Of a stretch of 64,000 nt of DNA, positions 42,302-52,741 are shown in pieces; the stretch's first letter is position 1, and each line of letters starts with the position of its first letter. The position numbers and the translations under genes are program-made. Under the pieces are notes generated by a model. That model saw nothing but the letters and a program-made list of their open reading frames with translations, made no database searches and had not been told where the DNA came from. The stretch is from Clostridia bacterium (GTDB lineage Bacteria; Bacillota; Clostridia; Peptostreptococcales; Acidaminobacteraceae): NCBI GenBank assembly GCA_016938815.1, contig JAFGTX010000066.1, positions 1 to 64,000 on the forward strand, read 5' to 3'.

Positions 42302-43387
42302 TTAATTGACCACAAATTTGATCAACAATGTCAGTTCTTTTGATAAATCAATTAGTTCTTTGGTGTGAATGTCCCTTAGTAGTGGTCGCGTTGGGGCACC
42401 TTTTCTGCTTTCAACCACAATACCCTGACGTCCGTCGCTCAGTTGCACAATAATACCCTCTGGGTAAACGTGGACCACTTTTAGCAAGGTGTTCACAACT
42501 TTATAGTCCAATCTATAGACCGTTTCCTGATGGATGTACTCCATGATTTTTTCCGGCGTCATCGCCTCTCTATAAACGCGCGAAGAAGCAATGGCGTTGA
42601 AAATATCCGCCACAACGATAATCTTGATAAATTCCGTCAACTCGGAGTCCATCAATGCAAATGGATAACCAGATCCATCATTCCTTTCGTGATGGTATCG
42701 CACCATTTGCTTAATATGACCATTAAGAGAAATGACATCCTTAATCAGTTCATAACCCATTTCTGGGTGTTTCTGAAGCAGTTGCCACTCTTCCTCTGTC
42801 AATTTGTCCTTTTTGTTTAGAACTTCAACAGGAATCTGAGACTTTCCAATGTCATGCAACAAACCACCAAAACCAAGCATTTTAATATCTTTCATGCTGT
42901 AGCCCAATTCCTTGCCTATAAGCATAGCCAATACAGCCACATCTACCGAATGCTTATAGGTGTACATATCTGCACTGAACATATTGAATACTTGATATAA
43001 AGCGTCTCTATTTTCGAAAAGATCCTTCTCAATTTCGTCAAGAAACTGACCTAGGCTTTCAATATGCAAGCTATCGTAGACATAACGCAACCGACTGTCT
43101 TTTTGATCCGCCGTAAAACGCATGCTGTTTTTCACTTCTTTGAATACTTTACTCATCTCAACCGCCCCACGTAAAAGCTGCTGATCCGAAATTACATTTG
43201 TAGGTTCGATCCCCTCAGAAAGTTCGTCCTCTATATAAACAATCAGAATATCCTCTTGAATAAGTCTCTTCAACATTGTTTGTGACAACGTCGTCCCTTT
43301 GGTTACCAACACCGTCCCATCATCTCTAAAAATAGTTCGACCGAGCACTTCACCCGGTTGAACCTCTTTCGTTGGTTTTCCACGCAT
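42302..43387 (-). CDS. HD-GYP domain protein, probable c-di-GMP phosphodiesterase
   Basis: A 361-aa soluble protein. The N-terminal 110 residues carry a DUF3391-like region (QPGEVLGRTIFRDDG). The HD-GYP domain has LLHDIGKSQIP (HD) near 185, and HHERNDGSGYP (GYP) near 235, with further metal ligands VADIFNAI. The C-terminal 50 residues (VQLSDGRQGIVV) look like a PilZ-like or DUF fold. It is predicted to hydrolyse c-di-GMP to pGpG or GMP. GGAGG lies five bases before ATG 43387; the track start is seven codons longer. With the EAL protein at 5865 it gives two c-di-GMP breakdown proteins in the window. Confidence 0.9.
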   Translation of the reverse strand: MRGKPTKEVQPGEVLGRTIFRDDGTVLVTKGTTLSQTMLKRLIQEDILIVYIEDELSEGIEPTNVISDQQLLRGAVEMSKVFKEVKNSMRFTADQKDSRLRYVYDSLHIESLGQFLDEIEKDLFENRDALYQVFNMFSADMYTYKHSVDVAVLAMLIGKELGYSMKDIKMLGFGGLLHDIGKSQIPVEVLNKKDKLTEEEWQLLQKHPEMGYELIKDVISLNGHIKQMVRYHHERNDGSGYPFALMDSELTEFIKIIVVADIFNAIASSRVYREAMTPEKIMEYIHQETVYRLDYKVVNTLLKVVHVYPEGIIVQLSDGRQGIVVESRKGAPTRPLLRDIHTKELIDLSKELTLLIKFVVN

Positions 43388-43504
43388 AATAGCCTCCGCA
43401 TGATACATTTGTTGACTATACCCTATACCACATCATTATTTCTATTTTATAACTTGAAACCCCTGCTGTCTACTATTTCAATCATATACCCAAAATATCT
43501 TGCA

Positions 43505-43533
43505 TAAAAACGCCCTACTAATTAGTAGGGCGT
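43505..43533 (-). terminator. Terminator of the maltodextrin operon
   Basis: ACGCCCTACTAATTAGTAGGGCGT (43510-43533) is a perfect 24-bp palindrome: a 10-bp stem with a 4-nt loop, followed on the minus strand by TTTTTATG. It is 13 bp past the pgi stop and ends the ten-gene operon. Confidence 0.92.
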
Positions 43534-43545
43534 CATTCTAAGCTC

Positions 43546-44895
43546 TTATAGTTGTTTCAAACGTGCTTCTAATGTCTTTCCTAATTCTTCGTAACCCGCT
43601 TTGCCTAAAAGTGCAAACATATTTTTTTTATAAGCCTCTACACCTGGCTGATCAAATGGGTTCACGCCTAGTAAATAGCCGCTGATACCACATGCTTTTT
43701 CGAAGAAATAGAAGAGGAAGCCTAAGTAGTAGGCTGTCATTCCCGGAATGTTAATCACCAAATTAGGCACATTGCCATCAACGTGGGCCAGCAAGGTTCC
43801 TTGGAAAGCCTTATTATTGACAAAGCTCATGGTTTTGCCTTGCAAATAGTTGAGCTGATCCAAGTTTTCCTCATTAGCTTTCAAAACCATATCTTCACCT
43901 ATGGATTCGATATTCAACACGGTTTCAAATAAATTTCTATTGCCGTCCTGAACAAACTGACCCAGTGAATGGAGGTCAGTTGAAAAATCTACAGACGCAG
44001 GGAAAAGTCCCTTTTGATCCTTCCCTTCACTTTCACCATACAACTGTTTCAGCCACTCGCTGACATAGTGGAGTGATGGTTCATAGTTGACATAGATTTC
44101 TGTATCCTTACCCCGATTTTTAAGTGCATTCCTTAGAGCCGCATACTGATAACAGATATTCTCATCCAAGGAAGGATTCAAAAATGTCTCATAAGCATCT
44201 TCCGCCCCTTGCATCAAATCATCAATATTGATACCGGAAGCAGCAATCGGCAGTAAACCTACTGGCGACAGTACCGAATAGCGACCGCCTATATTATCTG
44301 CAATCACAAAGGTCTCATAGCCTTCCTGTGTCGCCAAATCTCTTAAAGCACCACGTTTCTCATCTGTTGTCGCAAAGATGCGCTCTTTTGCGCCCGATTT
44401 ACCGTACTTTTCTTCCAACAATTCCTTAAAGAATCTGAAGGCGATTGCCGGTTCTGTTGTCGTACCGGATTTCGAAATGACATTAACGCAAATGTCCTTG
44501 CCTTCTAGCAGTTCCAACAGGTGTTTCAGATAACGCCCACTGATGTTCTGTCCCGCAAAATAAATTTCCGGACCTTTTCTTTTTTCCTTCGGCAAATTGT
44601 TGTAGAAAGAATGATTCAAAGCCTCTACAGCCGCCTTTGCTCCAAGATAAGATCCACCGATGCCGATAACGACCAAGGCGTCACAGCTATTTCTTATCTT
44701 TTCAGCCGCTACTTTAATACGGTCGAATTCGTCCTTTGGATAAGTCTTTGGATAATCCACCCAACCTAAGAAATCATTGCCGGGACCTGATTTGTCATGA
44801 AGCATATTGTGAGCCACTTCAATAAACGGCGCCAAATAGTCCAATTCATATTGAGCCACCGAAGCATACGAGTAATCTAAACAAACCTTTTTCAT
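43546..44895 (-). CDS. pgi: Glucose-6-phosphate isomerase
   Basis: Interconverts glucose-6-P and fructose-6-P. A 449-aa Firmicutes-type PGI with [15 protein letters not shown] near 73, [14 protein letters not shown] near 140 and [14 protein letters not shown] near 210. ATG 44895 has GAGGTGA six bases upstream; the track TTG is one codon earlier. It ends the maltodextrin operon, so the products of phosphorylase and glucosidase flow into glycolysis. This may be the only PGI of the cell, in which case read-through or a second promoter would be needed when sugars are absent; none is seen in the 12-bp gap. Confidence 0.94.
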   Translation of the reverse strand: MKKVCLDYSYASVAQYELDYLAPFIEVAHNMLHDKSGPGNDFLGWVDYPKTYPKDEFDRIKVAAEKIRNSCDALVVIGIGGSYLGAKAAVEALNHSFYNNLPKEKRKGPEIYFAGQNISGRYLKHLLELLEGKDICVNVISKSGTTTEPAIAFRFFKELLEEKYGKSGAKERIFATTDEKRGALRDLATQEGYETFVIADNIGGRYSVLSPVGLLPIAASGINIDDLMQGAEDAYETFLNPSLDENICYQYAALRNALKNRGKDTEIYVNYEPSLHYVSEWLKQLYGESEGKDQKGLFPASVDFSTDLHSLGQFVQDGNRNLFETVLNIESIGEDMVLKANEENLDQLNYLQGKTMSFVNNKAFQGTLLAHVDGNVPNLVINIPGMTAYYLGFLFYFFEKACGISGYLLGVNPFDQPGVEAYKKNMFALLGKAGYEELGKTLEARLKQL

Positions 44896-44907
44896 CAATT
44901 CTCACCT

Positions 44908-45867
44908 CTATTGTTCTTTTAACCTACTTTTAGCCAAAAATGCACCGCCTAAAACACCGGCGTCATTTTTTAATTTCGCCAAGCACAGTTTGCCGACAGG
45001 CACACTTCTGAAATACTTTTCTTTTTCCATCTCTTCTTTGACGATCTCCAGCAAAAATTCTCCTGCACCGGCAATCCCACCGCCTAATACAAACATTTCC
45101 GGATCGATGACCGCCACGATGTTGATGATGCCAATCGCCAAATAATGGGCAAATCGTCTTACCGCTTGCATGGCAAAATCATCACCAGCTTTTGCCGCAT
45201 CGAAAATCAAACGCCCATCGATTTTATCCAAATTGCCTTCTATTTTTTCATGAAGTATAGACTCAGGATGGTCGGATAAATGCTTTTTCGCATAGGCAAT
45301 AATCGCTGTAGAAGATGCAAACGTTTCAAGGCAACCCTTGCGACCGCAATTACAACGCACATCGCTGTCACCGACAACCATATGCCCCACTTCACTGCCA
45401 ATGCCATGCTTGCCTGAGATAACCTGATGGTCCATGATGACACCACCGCCAACGCCAGTTCCAAGTGTCAGAAATACACCACTTTTGACGCCTTTCATGA
45501 CGCCAAGTTCGTACTCCGCAAGACCCGCAAGCGTTGCATCGTTATCAATAAATACAGGAAGTGACAGACCCGCCTCCAAAACCGAACGAAGGGGCACATT
45601 TTCCCAAAAGAGATTGACACACGAAATCACCACACCGGTTTCAGGATCGGCAATGCCCGGTATCCCTATACCGACACCTTGGACAGGATCGGTTTTTGCC
45701 ACATCTGATGTCATCAACTGACGCGCCAACTTAATAATATCCTGAGTCACCGCTTCAAAACCACGTTCTCTTCCCGTCGGCAAAGAAAGGCTTTCCATAA
45801 GTTCACCTTCTGTATTAACCAAACCTACAACAATATTCGTCCCACCTAAATCTACTCCAATAAACAT
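44908..45867 (-). CDS. ROK-family glucokinase
   Basis: Phosphorylates glucose released by the glucosidase. A 319-aa ROK protein without HTH domain, so an enzyme and not a repressor. ATP-binding DLGGTNIVVG at residue 6, the zinc-site motif CNCGRKGCLETFAS (about 168-181) and the conserved GTGVGGGVIMD near 133. Overlaps the phosphorylase stop by one base (TAATG). Gly and sugar-binding E/H residues are intact (GSEVGHMVV). Confidence 0.93.
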   Translation of the reverse strand: MFIGVDLGGTNIVVGLVNTEGELMESLSLPTGRERGFEAVTQDIIKLARQLMTSDVAKTDPVQGVGIGIPGIADPETGVVISCVNLFWENVPLRSVLEAGLSLPVFIDNDATLAGLAEYELGVMKGVKSGVFLTLGTGVGGGVIMDHQVISGKHGIGSEVGHMVVGDSDVRCNCGRKGCLETFASSTAIIAYAKKHLSDHPESILHEKIEGNLDKIDGRLIFDAAKAGDDFAMQAVRRFAHYLAIGIINIVAVIDPEMFVLGGGIAGAGEFLLEIVKEEMEKEKYFRSVPVGKLCLAKLKNDAGVLGGAFLAKSRLKEQ

Positions 45868-48227
45868 TATATTTTCTCCACTCCCCAGATTTCCCTGACG
45901 TACTCTTCAATGGTTCTATCACTACTGAATTTACCTGAATAGCACATGTTCAACCAACATTTTTTTGCGTAAGCGTATTTGTCTTGATACGCCGCATTCA
46001 TTTCATTTTGAGCAATTCGATACGCTTCAAAATCCTTGAGAATAAAATAGTGGTCTGCTTGATGCCAGTCCGCACCTTTCATCAGCGCATCGTAGAGTTC
46101 CCGGTAATAGCCCGTACCGCCATCATCGAAAGTACCGTCCACAAGTGCATCTACAACGCGTTTCAAACCCTCAACCTTTTCATAATACACACGTGAATCG
46201 TAAGTATCTTGAATTTCTTCCAGTTCTTCAACCCGTGCGCCAAATATGAAGTTATTCTCAAAACCAGCTTCGTCAACGATTTCAACATTGGCGCCATCAT
46301 AAGTACCAATAGTCGGTGTACCGTTGAGCATAAATTTCATGTTTCCTGTACCAGACGCCTCCTTGCCTGCCGTGGAAATCTGTTCAGAAATATCTGCCGC
46401 TACAAACAGTTTTTCACCATAGGTCACGCGATAGTTTTGAACAAAAACAACTTTGATCAGGTGGTTGACTTCTGGATCGCCATTGACCAGTTCTGCAATC
46501 TGATTGATCAATTTGATAATGCCTTTTGCCCTAAAATAGCCAGGCGCCGCCTTAGCACCAAATATAAAGGTCTGTGGTGCTCGGGATATCTCAGGATTTT
46601 CCTTGATTCTATAATATAGATCCAAAATATGAAGGGCATTGAGCAATTGACGTTTATACTCATGAAGTCTTTTGATTTGAATGTCGAAAATCGACTTTTC
46701 ATCAATTATAACATCTTCCTCAGCATTGATAAATGCCTTAAGCTGGGCCTTTTTTTGACCCTTGATCATCATGAATTGATCTAGTACTTTATGGTCGTCA
46801 GCATACTTTACCAGAGCCCTTAGCTGTGTCAAATCGTGCATCCAAGCTTCCGATCCCATCAAAGACGTGATGTAGCCAGTGAGTTCCGGATTGGCATAAA
46901 AAAGCCAGCGTCTCTGAGTAATGCCATTGGTTTTGTTCTGAAAACGGTCAGGATAAAGTTCGTACCACGCCTTTAACTCCGTTGTCTTCAGAAGTTCCGT
47001 ATGCAGTTCAGCCACACCGTTGGTCGAATGCGTACCATAAATCGCCATCCAAGCCATATGGACCATTTTATTATGGATGATACTCATAGATTCTACTTGA
47101 TGCTTAGAGTATCCTTTTGCCTTGAGTTCATTTTGGAACTTTGCATCAATTTTTTGTATAATCTCATAAATTTCAGGCACCACTTTTTTTACAAGAGTCA
47201 CCGACCATTTCTCAAGTGCTTCTGAAAGAATGGTATGATTCGTATAAGCAAATGTCTTTTGAACCACCGCCCACGACGCATCGTAATCCAAGCCCTCCTT
47301 CATTAAGAGGCGCATCAATTCCGGTATGGCAATAACCGGATGGGTATCGTTGAGCTGCACCGCGTGGTCAGTGTGGAAACTTGCCATGTCCCTTCCCAAT
47401 GCCTTATGCTTTCTTATCATATCCTGCAGTGAAGCAGAAACGAAGAAATACTGCTGCTTCAACCTTAAGATTTTGCCTTCCTTTGTCGAATCGTTTGGAT
47501 ACAGCACTCTTGAAATATCCTCTGCCCTGTTACGATCCGCAACGGATGCGTCATAAGCCTGGTCATTGAAGAGTTTAAAGTCAAAAGGGTGCACCGCTTC
47601 ACTGCGCCATAACCTCAGCGTATTCACCGTATCGTTTTTATAGCCGATCACCGGATAGTCATAAGGTACCGCCTTAACGACACTGTCGCCAAAAGTCACC
47701 ATTACGGTATCATCGCTTCTTCTAAGGGACCAAGGGTCGCCATTTTTCAGCCATTCATCCGCAAATTCGACCTGCTCACCATGTTCAAATTTCTGCTTGA
47801 AAATACCGTATTCATAGCGAATACCATAACCGTTAAGCGGGTAAGCAAGTGATGCCGCTGAATCTAAAAAGCAAGCCGCCAGCCTACCTAGACCACCGTT
47901 ACCAAGACCTGCATCCTCTTCGTATTCCTCCAGCTCATTCAAATCAATATCTAAATCGTTCAAAAGCGCTGCCATTTCCTCTTTCAAACCCAAGCTGATC
48001 AGGTTATTTCCAAAAGCCCGCCCCATCAAGAACTCTGCAGACAGGTAATAGGCCTGTTTCTTTTCCGATTTTTTACAATCGGTCTCGCGCCATTTTGGTA
48101 GCAAAGACGTCATTATGCTCTTTGAAACCGCATAATACAACTCCTGTTTACTGGCGCTTTCAGTCGTTTTTCCAAACGTCGACAGCAAGAGTTGCTCAAT
48201 TGTTTTCATGAGTTCGTTCCTAAGCAT
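45867..48227 (-). CDS. glgP: Glycogen/maltodextrin phosphorylase
   Basis: Releases glucose-1-phosphate from alpha-1,4-glucan. A 786-aa GT35 enzyme. The PLP-lysine motif [27 protein letters not shown] is near residue 640; substrate loops such as [22 protein letters not shown] are standard. ATG 48227 has GGAG seven bases upstream and overlaps the malQ end by 8 bp; the track start is seven codons longer, and a second possible ATG is at 48209. The gene position beside malQ and MalEFG indicates maltodextrin as well as storage glycogen. No glycogen synthesis gene is in this window. Confidence 0.93.
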   Translation of the reverse strand: [786 protein letters not shown]

Positions 48228-49716
48228 CCTTTTTCTCCAATCTTCCATACATTTTCGTCATTTCAAATAGGCGTTTCGCCAAGGCTTTCGTCAAATCTTC
48301 CGGATGAATCCGCCATTCCCAGTTGCCCCCGATGGTCGAAGGTATGTTCATACGATGGACCGTGCCAAGGCCAAGAAAATCTTGCATTGGCGCGATCGCA
48401 ATTTCAGCGACTGAACTCCATGCACCTCGAATAAAGCCCCAGTTGTAGCCTTCTTTTTCATTCAGCGCTAAATAAGCCTTAGCCATAGCAATGTCCTCAG
48501 GCGCGGCATTTTCAAACCATCCCATTACCGTGTCATTATCATGGGTACCCGTATAGACAATGCAATGACTGTCATAATTATGTGGCAAATAGTCACTTTC
48601 CTCTCTGGAGTCAAAGGCAAATTGTAATACCTTCATGCCAGGATAGCCCGAATCCTGTACCAGCTTCACAACCGCTTCTGTCAGGAAGCCTAGGTCCTCC
48701 GCTATGATCCGCACATCAGGGATGGCTTGTCTAATAGCATCAAATAGTTTCATGCCAGGTCCTTTTTGCCAGCTGCCATTTTCCGCAGTTTCATCACCTG
48801 CAGGGATTTCCCAGAAAGACTCGAAGCCTCTAAAATGATCGATTCGTATCACGTCATACAACTCCATGCTGGACGCCATACGCTTAATCCACCAGTCAAA
48901 GCCACTTTTTTCATTTTCAGACCAGTTGTAGAGCGGATTACCCCACAATTGGCCCGTAGCGGAAAACGCGTCAGGGGGACAGCCCGCCACCGCTACAGGA
49001 TTACAGTGCACATCAAAATGGAACAAGGTCATATGCGCCCACGTATCTGCGCTGTCGGTCGATACATAAATCGGCATGTCGCCGATAATCTCAACCCCAT
49101 GACGGTTGGCATAGGTCTTAAGATCTGACCATTGCTCATAAAAAATCCACTGCACAAATACCCAAAACTCTATTGCTTCCGCATGTGTCGCCTTAAAAGT
49201 CTCCAGTGACCTGCGGTTTCTTTCTTTATAACTCTGCGCCCATTCATACCACGGACGCTGATCGTGATGTTCCTTCAAAGCCATGAATAAACTGTACTCT
49301 TCAATCCAGTGATGGGCTTTCTTGAATGACTTCATTTCCGTCGCATCATGGGTTTCCAAGAAAACTTTATACGCACTTTTCAGAAGTTGAACCTTATGCC
49401 TAATGATCTTGTCGTAATCAACTTTCTCGGCATCCTCTCCAAAGTCTACCGCCATAACTTGTTCTAACGACAAATATCCAGCTTCAATCAGCGCTTCCAA
49501 ATCTATGATGAAAGGATTGCCTGCAAAAGCCGAATAGGCCTGATAGGGCGAATTGCCATATCCCGTAGGTCCAACAGGCAAAATCTGCCAGTATTTTTGT
49601 CCTGCGCTTTTTAAAAAATCTATAAAATCCTTCCCATATCTCCCCATCGTACCAATGCCATAAGGACCCGGTAGTGAGGTAATATGCATCAGCACACCAC
49701 TTGCTCTACTTGCCAT
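48220..49716 (-). CDS. malQ: 4-alpha-glucanotransferase (amylomaltase)
   Basis: Moves glucan segments between maltodextrins, giving glucose and longer chains for the phosphorylase. A 498-aa GH77 enzyme. The catalytic residues are in RIDHFRGF (nucleophile Asp), IAEDLG (acid/base Glu) and THDNDT (transition-state Asp). The N-terminal SGVLMHITSLPGPYGIG is typical. AAGGTGA precedes the ATG. Its start overlaps the end of the GH31 gene by 11 bp. Confidence 0.95.
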   Translation of the reverse strand: MASRASGVLMHITSLPGPYGIGTMGRYGKDFIDFLKSAGQKYWQILPVGPTGYGNSPYQAYSAFAGNPFIIDLEALIEAGYLSLEQVMAVDFGEDAEKVDYDKIIRHKVQLLKSAYKVFLETHDATEMKSFKKAHHWIEEYSLFMALKEHHDQRPWYEWAQSYKERNRRSLETFKATHAEAIEFWVFVQWIFYEQWSDLKTYANRHGVEIIGDMPIYVSTDSADTWAHMTLFHFDVHCNPVAVAGCPPDAFSATGQLWGNPLYNWSENEKSGFDWWIKRMASSMELYDVIRIDHFRGFESFWEIPAGDETAENGSWQKGPGMKLFDAIRQAIPDVRIIAEDLGFLTEAVVKLVQDSGYPGMKVLQFAFDSREESDYLPHNYDSHCIVYTGTHDNDTVMGWFENAAPEDIAMAKAYLALNEKEGYNWGFIRGAWSSVAEIAIAPMQDFLGLGTVHRMNIPSTIGGNWEWRIHPEDLTKALAKRLFEMTKMYGRLEKKDA

Positions 49717-51907
49717 TCCAACTCACCTTCTCTAAAGAAATCGATGGCGTCTCTCGCGTAACCGCACCCTCATAGCGCACACCGTTTCCATCCATTACAA
49801 TAATCTTCACCTGCATCAAGCCATGATGCTCACAAAATGCCATCCTAGCAACGATATCATCACCATGCTTTTTAATCCATATCTTCGTATCAAAACCCTG
49901 CTCATGTTTATAAGCCTTTGTTGAACCATCATCGTCGTAAAGCGACATCTCTATGCCGTCGCACAGAAAACCTACAACCGTCATGGTTTCTGCATTGATC
50001 GCGCCAACTGTATCGGCCACTGCACCTAATGCAAGCGCCTGATTCGGACGTATAAAAAGCGCTATCTCCTCAAGGGCTACGTCAATATATCGGTCACCCT
50101 GTTTCACAACCCGTAAATTACTCACTTCTTTGCTGCTGCTCGTCCATAGCAACATATCTTCAGGCAGATAAACCATTCTACCACTTCTGTTTTGTTTATA
50201 AATTGGCGCAATCATCAAACTGTCGCCAATCAGCAATTGGTCCTCAATTTCTCTGACACGTACATCCTTGTCATATGCCATGATCAGGTTTGCACTGTAT
50301 GGCACCCTTTTCTTAACCGCTTTCATATAGCTCGAATACAAATAAGGTATCAGGGCATAACGCAAACCAATCACGTTACGTAAGGTTGCTGTCGTCTCTT
50401 CATCAAAAGCATATGGCTCCTGATCACGTGTACCCATGGCAGCATGGTTTCGATAAAGCGGCGTAAAGATACTCAATTGGTTCCAACGAATCATCAGTTC
50501 ACTATCCGCATCGTGCTGAAATCCACCTGTATCTGCGCCAGCATACATGAACCCGCACATATTCAAAGCAGGCAACATCTTCATGGTCAATTCGACGTGC
50601 TCCCACCAAGAGCCGTTATCACCCATCCAAATGCCGCCATAGCGGTGCATGCCGATATAAGACGCTCTTGAAAAAAGCAGAAAACGCTTATCCGGGTCGA
50701 TTTTTTCAAGTCCTTGATAGGCCGATCGGGTCATGTTGTAACCATATAGATTATGCACCTTATCATGACGCACAAGGGTGTCACCCACCCGGTGGTAAAA
50801 GCTCTTATAATCCGCCATGCTATTCGCCAAGCCACGCACTTCACCCGTCAGTTCAAAAAAGCTATAAATATCCAAAGCTTTCTCCTTTGACTTTTCAACA
50901 TGGGCATAAAAGGCCTTCAGCCTTTCCGGCGTATAGAAAATAGCGGGTTCGTTCATATCGTTCCAAAAACCTTCAATGCCATGGCGCGTCAGTACCTCGT
51001 ATTTGTCACCAAACCACTGCCGCGTATCATCGTTCAGAAAGTCCGGAAAGTGAACCAAGCCCGGCCAAACTGCAGCAACAAAAGGCAGACCCTTTTCATC
51101 TACACAAAAGTGATTACCCCTAATACCCTCTTCATAAACGTCGTATCCCGACTCAATTTTCACGCCCGCATCTATGATGGGTACCAACTTGAAATCCAGA
51201 TCCCGCAGCTCCCTAACAAAATTTTCAAAGGTCGGGAATTTTTCGTCACAAATCGTAAAGTCTTTAAAACGCTCCATGTAGTCGATATCCAAGTAAATGG
51301 CATCACATGGAATATCCGCCGCACGCATAGCCTTCGCTACCCTGCGGATATCATCAGCCGTTTCATAACTCCAACGACACTGCTGATAGCCAAAGCCCCA
51401 TTTCGGCGGTACGTAGCCTTCACCGATCAAGGATAAGAATTTATGCACGACCGCTTTTAACGAGTCTCCTTGAATCTCGTAAATGTCAAAATCCACGCCC
51501 TGAATGACCATATTGAATATGTTTTTGTCTTCAAAGCCAACGTCAAATAGGATTTCACCCGGAAAATCGATGAAATAGCCCCTCGTCTTTTCACCTAAAA
51601 TAACGAAAAAGTTATGCGCGCCATAAAGTGACTCTTTGCTAGGCAAATGATTGGGTTCATCAGAACAGAAGGATACCAGCTTTGAACCCCTTTTATCTAG
51701 GCCTTTCATTGTCTCGCCAAATCCAAGCACCATATCCGACTTCTCAAAATGATAGATTAAGCGAGTTGTCTCTACTTCAATCACGGCATCAAACGCCGAT
51801 AGTTCTTCAAGTCTCTTTGGCGACCTCTTGATACTGTCTTCTAATTCAATAATCGCGCCTGTCTCAATAGGCATTCCCTGTCTATAATAAAATATTGTAG
51901 TCTCCAT
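49706..51907 (-). CDS. GH31 alpha-glucosidase
   Basis: Hydrolyses alpha-linked glucose from malto- or isomalto-oligosaccharides. A 733-aa GH31 enzyme without signal peptide, so it acts on imported sugar. Nucleophile motif GFWNDMNEPAIF near 325; acid/base region RASYIGMHRYGGIWMGDNGS near 415. ATG 51907 has GGAG six bases upstream; the track TTG is four codons earlier. Located 12 bp after malG. Confidence 0.92.
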   Translation of the reverse strand: METTIFYYRQGMPIETGAIIELEDSIKRSPKRLEELSAFDAVIEVETTRLIYHFEKSDMVLGFGETMKGLDKRGSKLVSFCSDEPNHLPSKESLYGAHNFFVILGEKTRGYFIDFPGEILFDVGFEDKNIFNMVIQGVDFDIYEIQGDSLKAVVHKFLSLIGEGYVPPKWGFGYQQCRWSYETADDIRRVAKAMRAADIPCDAIYLDIDYMERFKDFTICDEKFPTFENFVRELRDLDFKLVPIIDAGVKIESGYDVYEEGIRGNHFCVDEKGLPFVAAVWPGLVHFPDFLNDDTRQWFGDKYEVLTRHGIEGFWNDMNEPAIFYTPERLKAFYAHVEKSKEKALDIYSFFELTGEVRGLANSMADYKSFYHRVGDTLVRHDKVHNLYGYNMTRSAYQGLEKIDPDKRFLLFSRASYIGMHRYGGIWMGDNGSWWEHVELTMKMLPALNMCGFMYAGADTGGFQHDADSELMIRWNQLSIFTPLYRNHAAMGTRDQEPYAFDEETTATLRNVIGLRYALIPYLYSSYMKAVKKRVPYSANLIMAYDKDVRVREIEDQLLIGDSLMIAPIYKQNRSGRMVYLPEDMLLWTSSSKEVSNLRVVKQGDRYIDVALEEIALFIRPNQALALGAVADTVGAINAETMTVVGFLCDGIEMSLYDDDGSTKAYKHEQGFDTKIWIKKHGDDIVARMAFCEHHGLMQVKIIVMDGNGVRYEGAVTRETPSISLEKVSWNGK

Positions 51908-51919
51908 TGATCTCTCCAA

Positions 51920-52741
51920 TTATTTGATTGAACCTTGCGTCACACCTTTGACGATGTGCTTTTGCATGAAAATATAGAATATGACAATTGGAATCATTGC
52001 GATGACAAGGCCCGGCAAAGCAAGGAACCATTTCTTAGAATACTGTCCAAAGAAATAGAACATTCTAAGAGGAATCGTATGCCACTCCGGCTTGTTGATG
52101 ACCAGCTGTGGTAAGAGGAAGTCATTCCATATCCACATGGCATTCAGAATACTGACCGTCACCGTAATTGGCTTAAGCAGAGGAAATACGATATACCAAA
52201 ACACTTGGAAGGTATTGCAGCCGTCAATAACCGCCGCCTCCTCCAGTTCCTTGGGTATCCCCTTGATAAAGCCATGATAAAGGATAATCGATAAACTGGA
52301 CCCGAAGCCAAGGTACATAAATACCAAGCCTACAGGATGTAGCATATTCAACTTGCCCATTAAGTTGATGAGCGGCAGCATCACGGACTGAAAAGGAATC
52401 AACATCGCCGCTGCAAAGACCATAAATAACACGCCGCTGAATTTCGATTTTGATCGAACCAACATCCAAGCCGCCATAGATGCGAATATGATGATGATGA
52501 CCGTTGCTGAAACCGTGATGGCCAGCGAGTTGATAAAGGATCGAACAAAGCGCAATTCTTCGAAGGCCTGAATGTAATTCTCTGGCCTAAAGTACTCCCC
52601 AAAAGGCAATCCCAGAGCATCTATGACAATACCCTTTTGAGATTTAAAGGAGTTTGTAACCACAATATAGAGTGGAGACATGAAGAGTAAGACGAGTAAA
52701 CCGCCAAACCCCAGCAGTGAATTTCTTTTAAGCTTTTCCAT
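51920..52741 (-). CDS. Maltodextrin ABC transporter permease, MalG-like
   Basis: A 273-aa permease with six helices and the EAA loop ELEEAAVIDGCNTFQVFWY near 175, which docks to the ATPase. Shares one base with the malF-like stop (TAATG) and has GGAGGTG upstream. Forms a heterodimer with the MalF-like subunit. Confidence 0.92.
   Translation of the reverse strand: MEKLKRNSLLGFGGLLVLLFMSPLYIVVTNSFKSQKGIVIDALGLPFGEYFRPENYIQAFEELRFVRSFINSLAITVSATVIIIIFASMAAWMLVRSKSKFSGVLFMVFAAAMLIPFQSVMLPLINLMGKLNMLHPVGLVFMYLGFGSSLSIILYHGFIKGIPKELEEAAVIDGCNTFQVFWYIVFPLLKPITVTVSILNAMWIWNDFLLPQLVINKPEWHTIPLRMFYFFGQYSKKWFLALPGLVIAMIPIVIFYIFMQKHIVKGVTQGSIK

Noticed and set aside
50900-51436. 178-aa rightward ORF
   Set aside because: Antisense to the GH31 gene.
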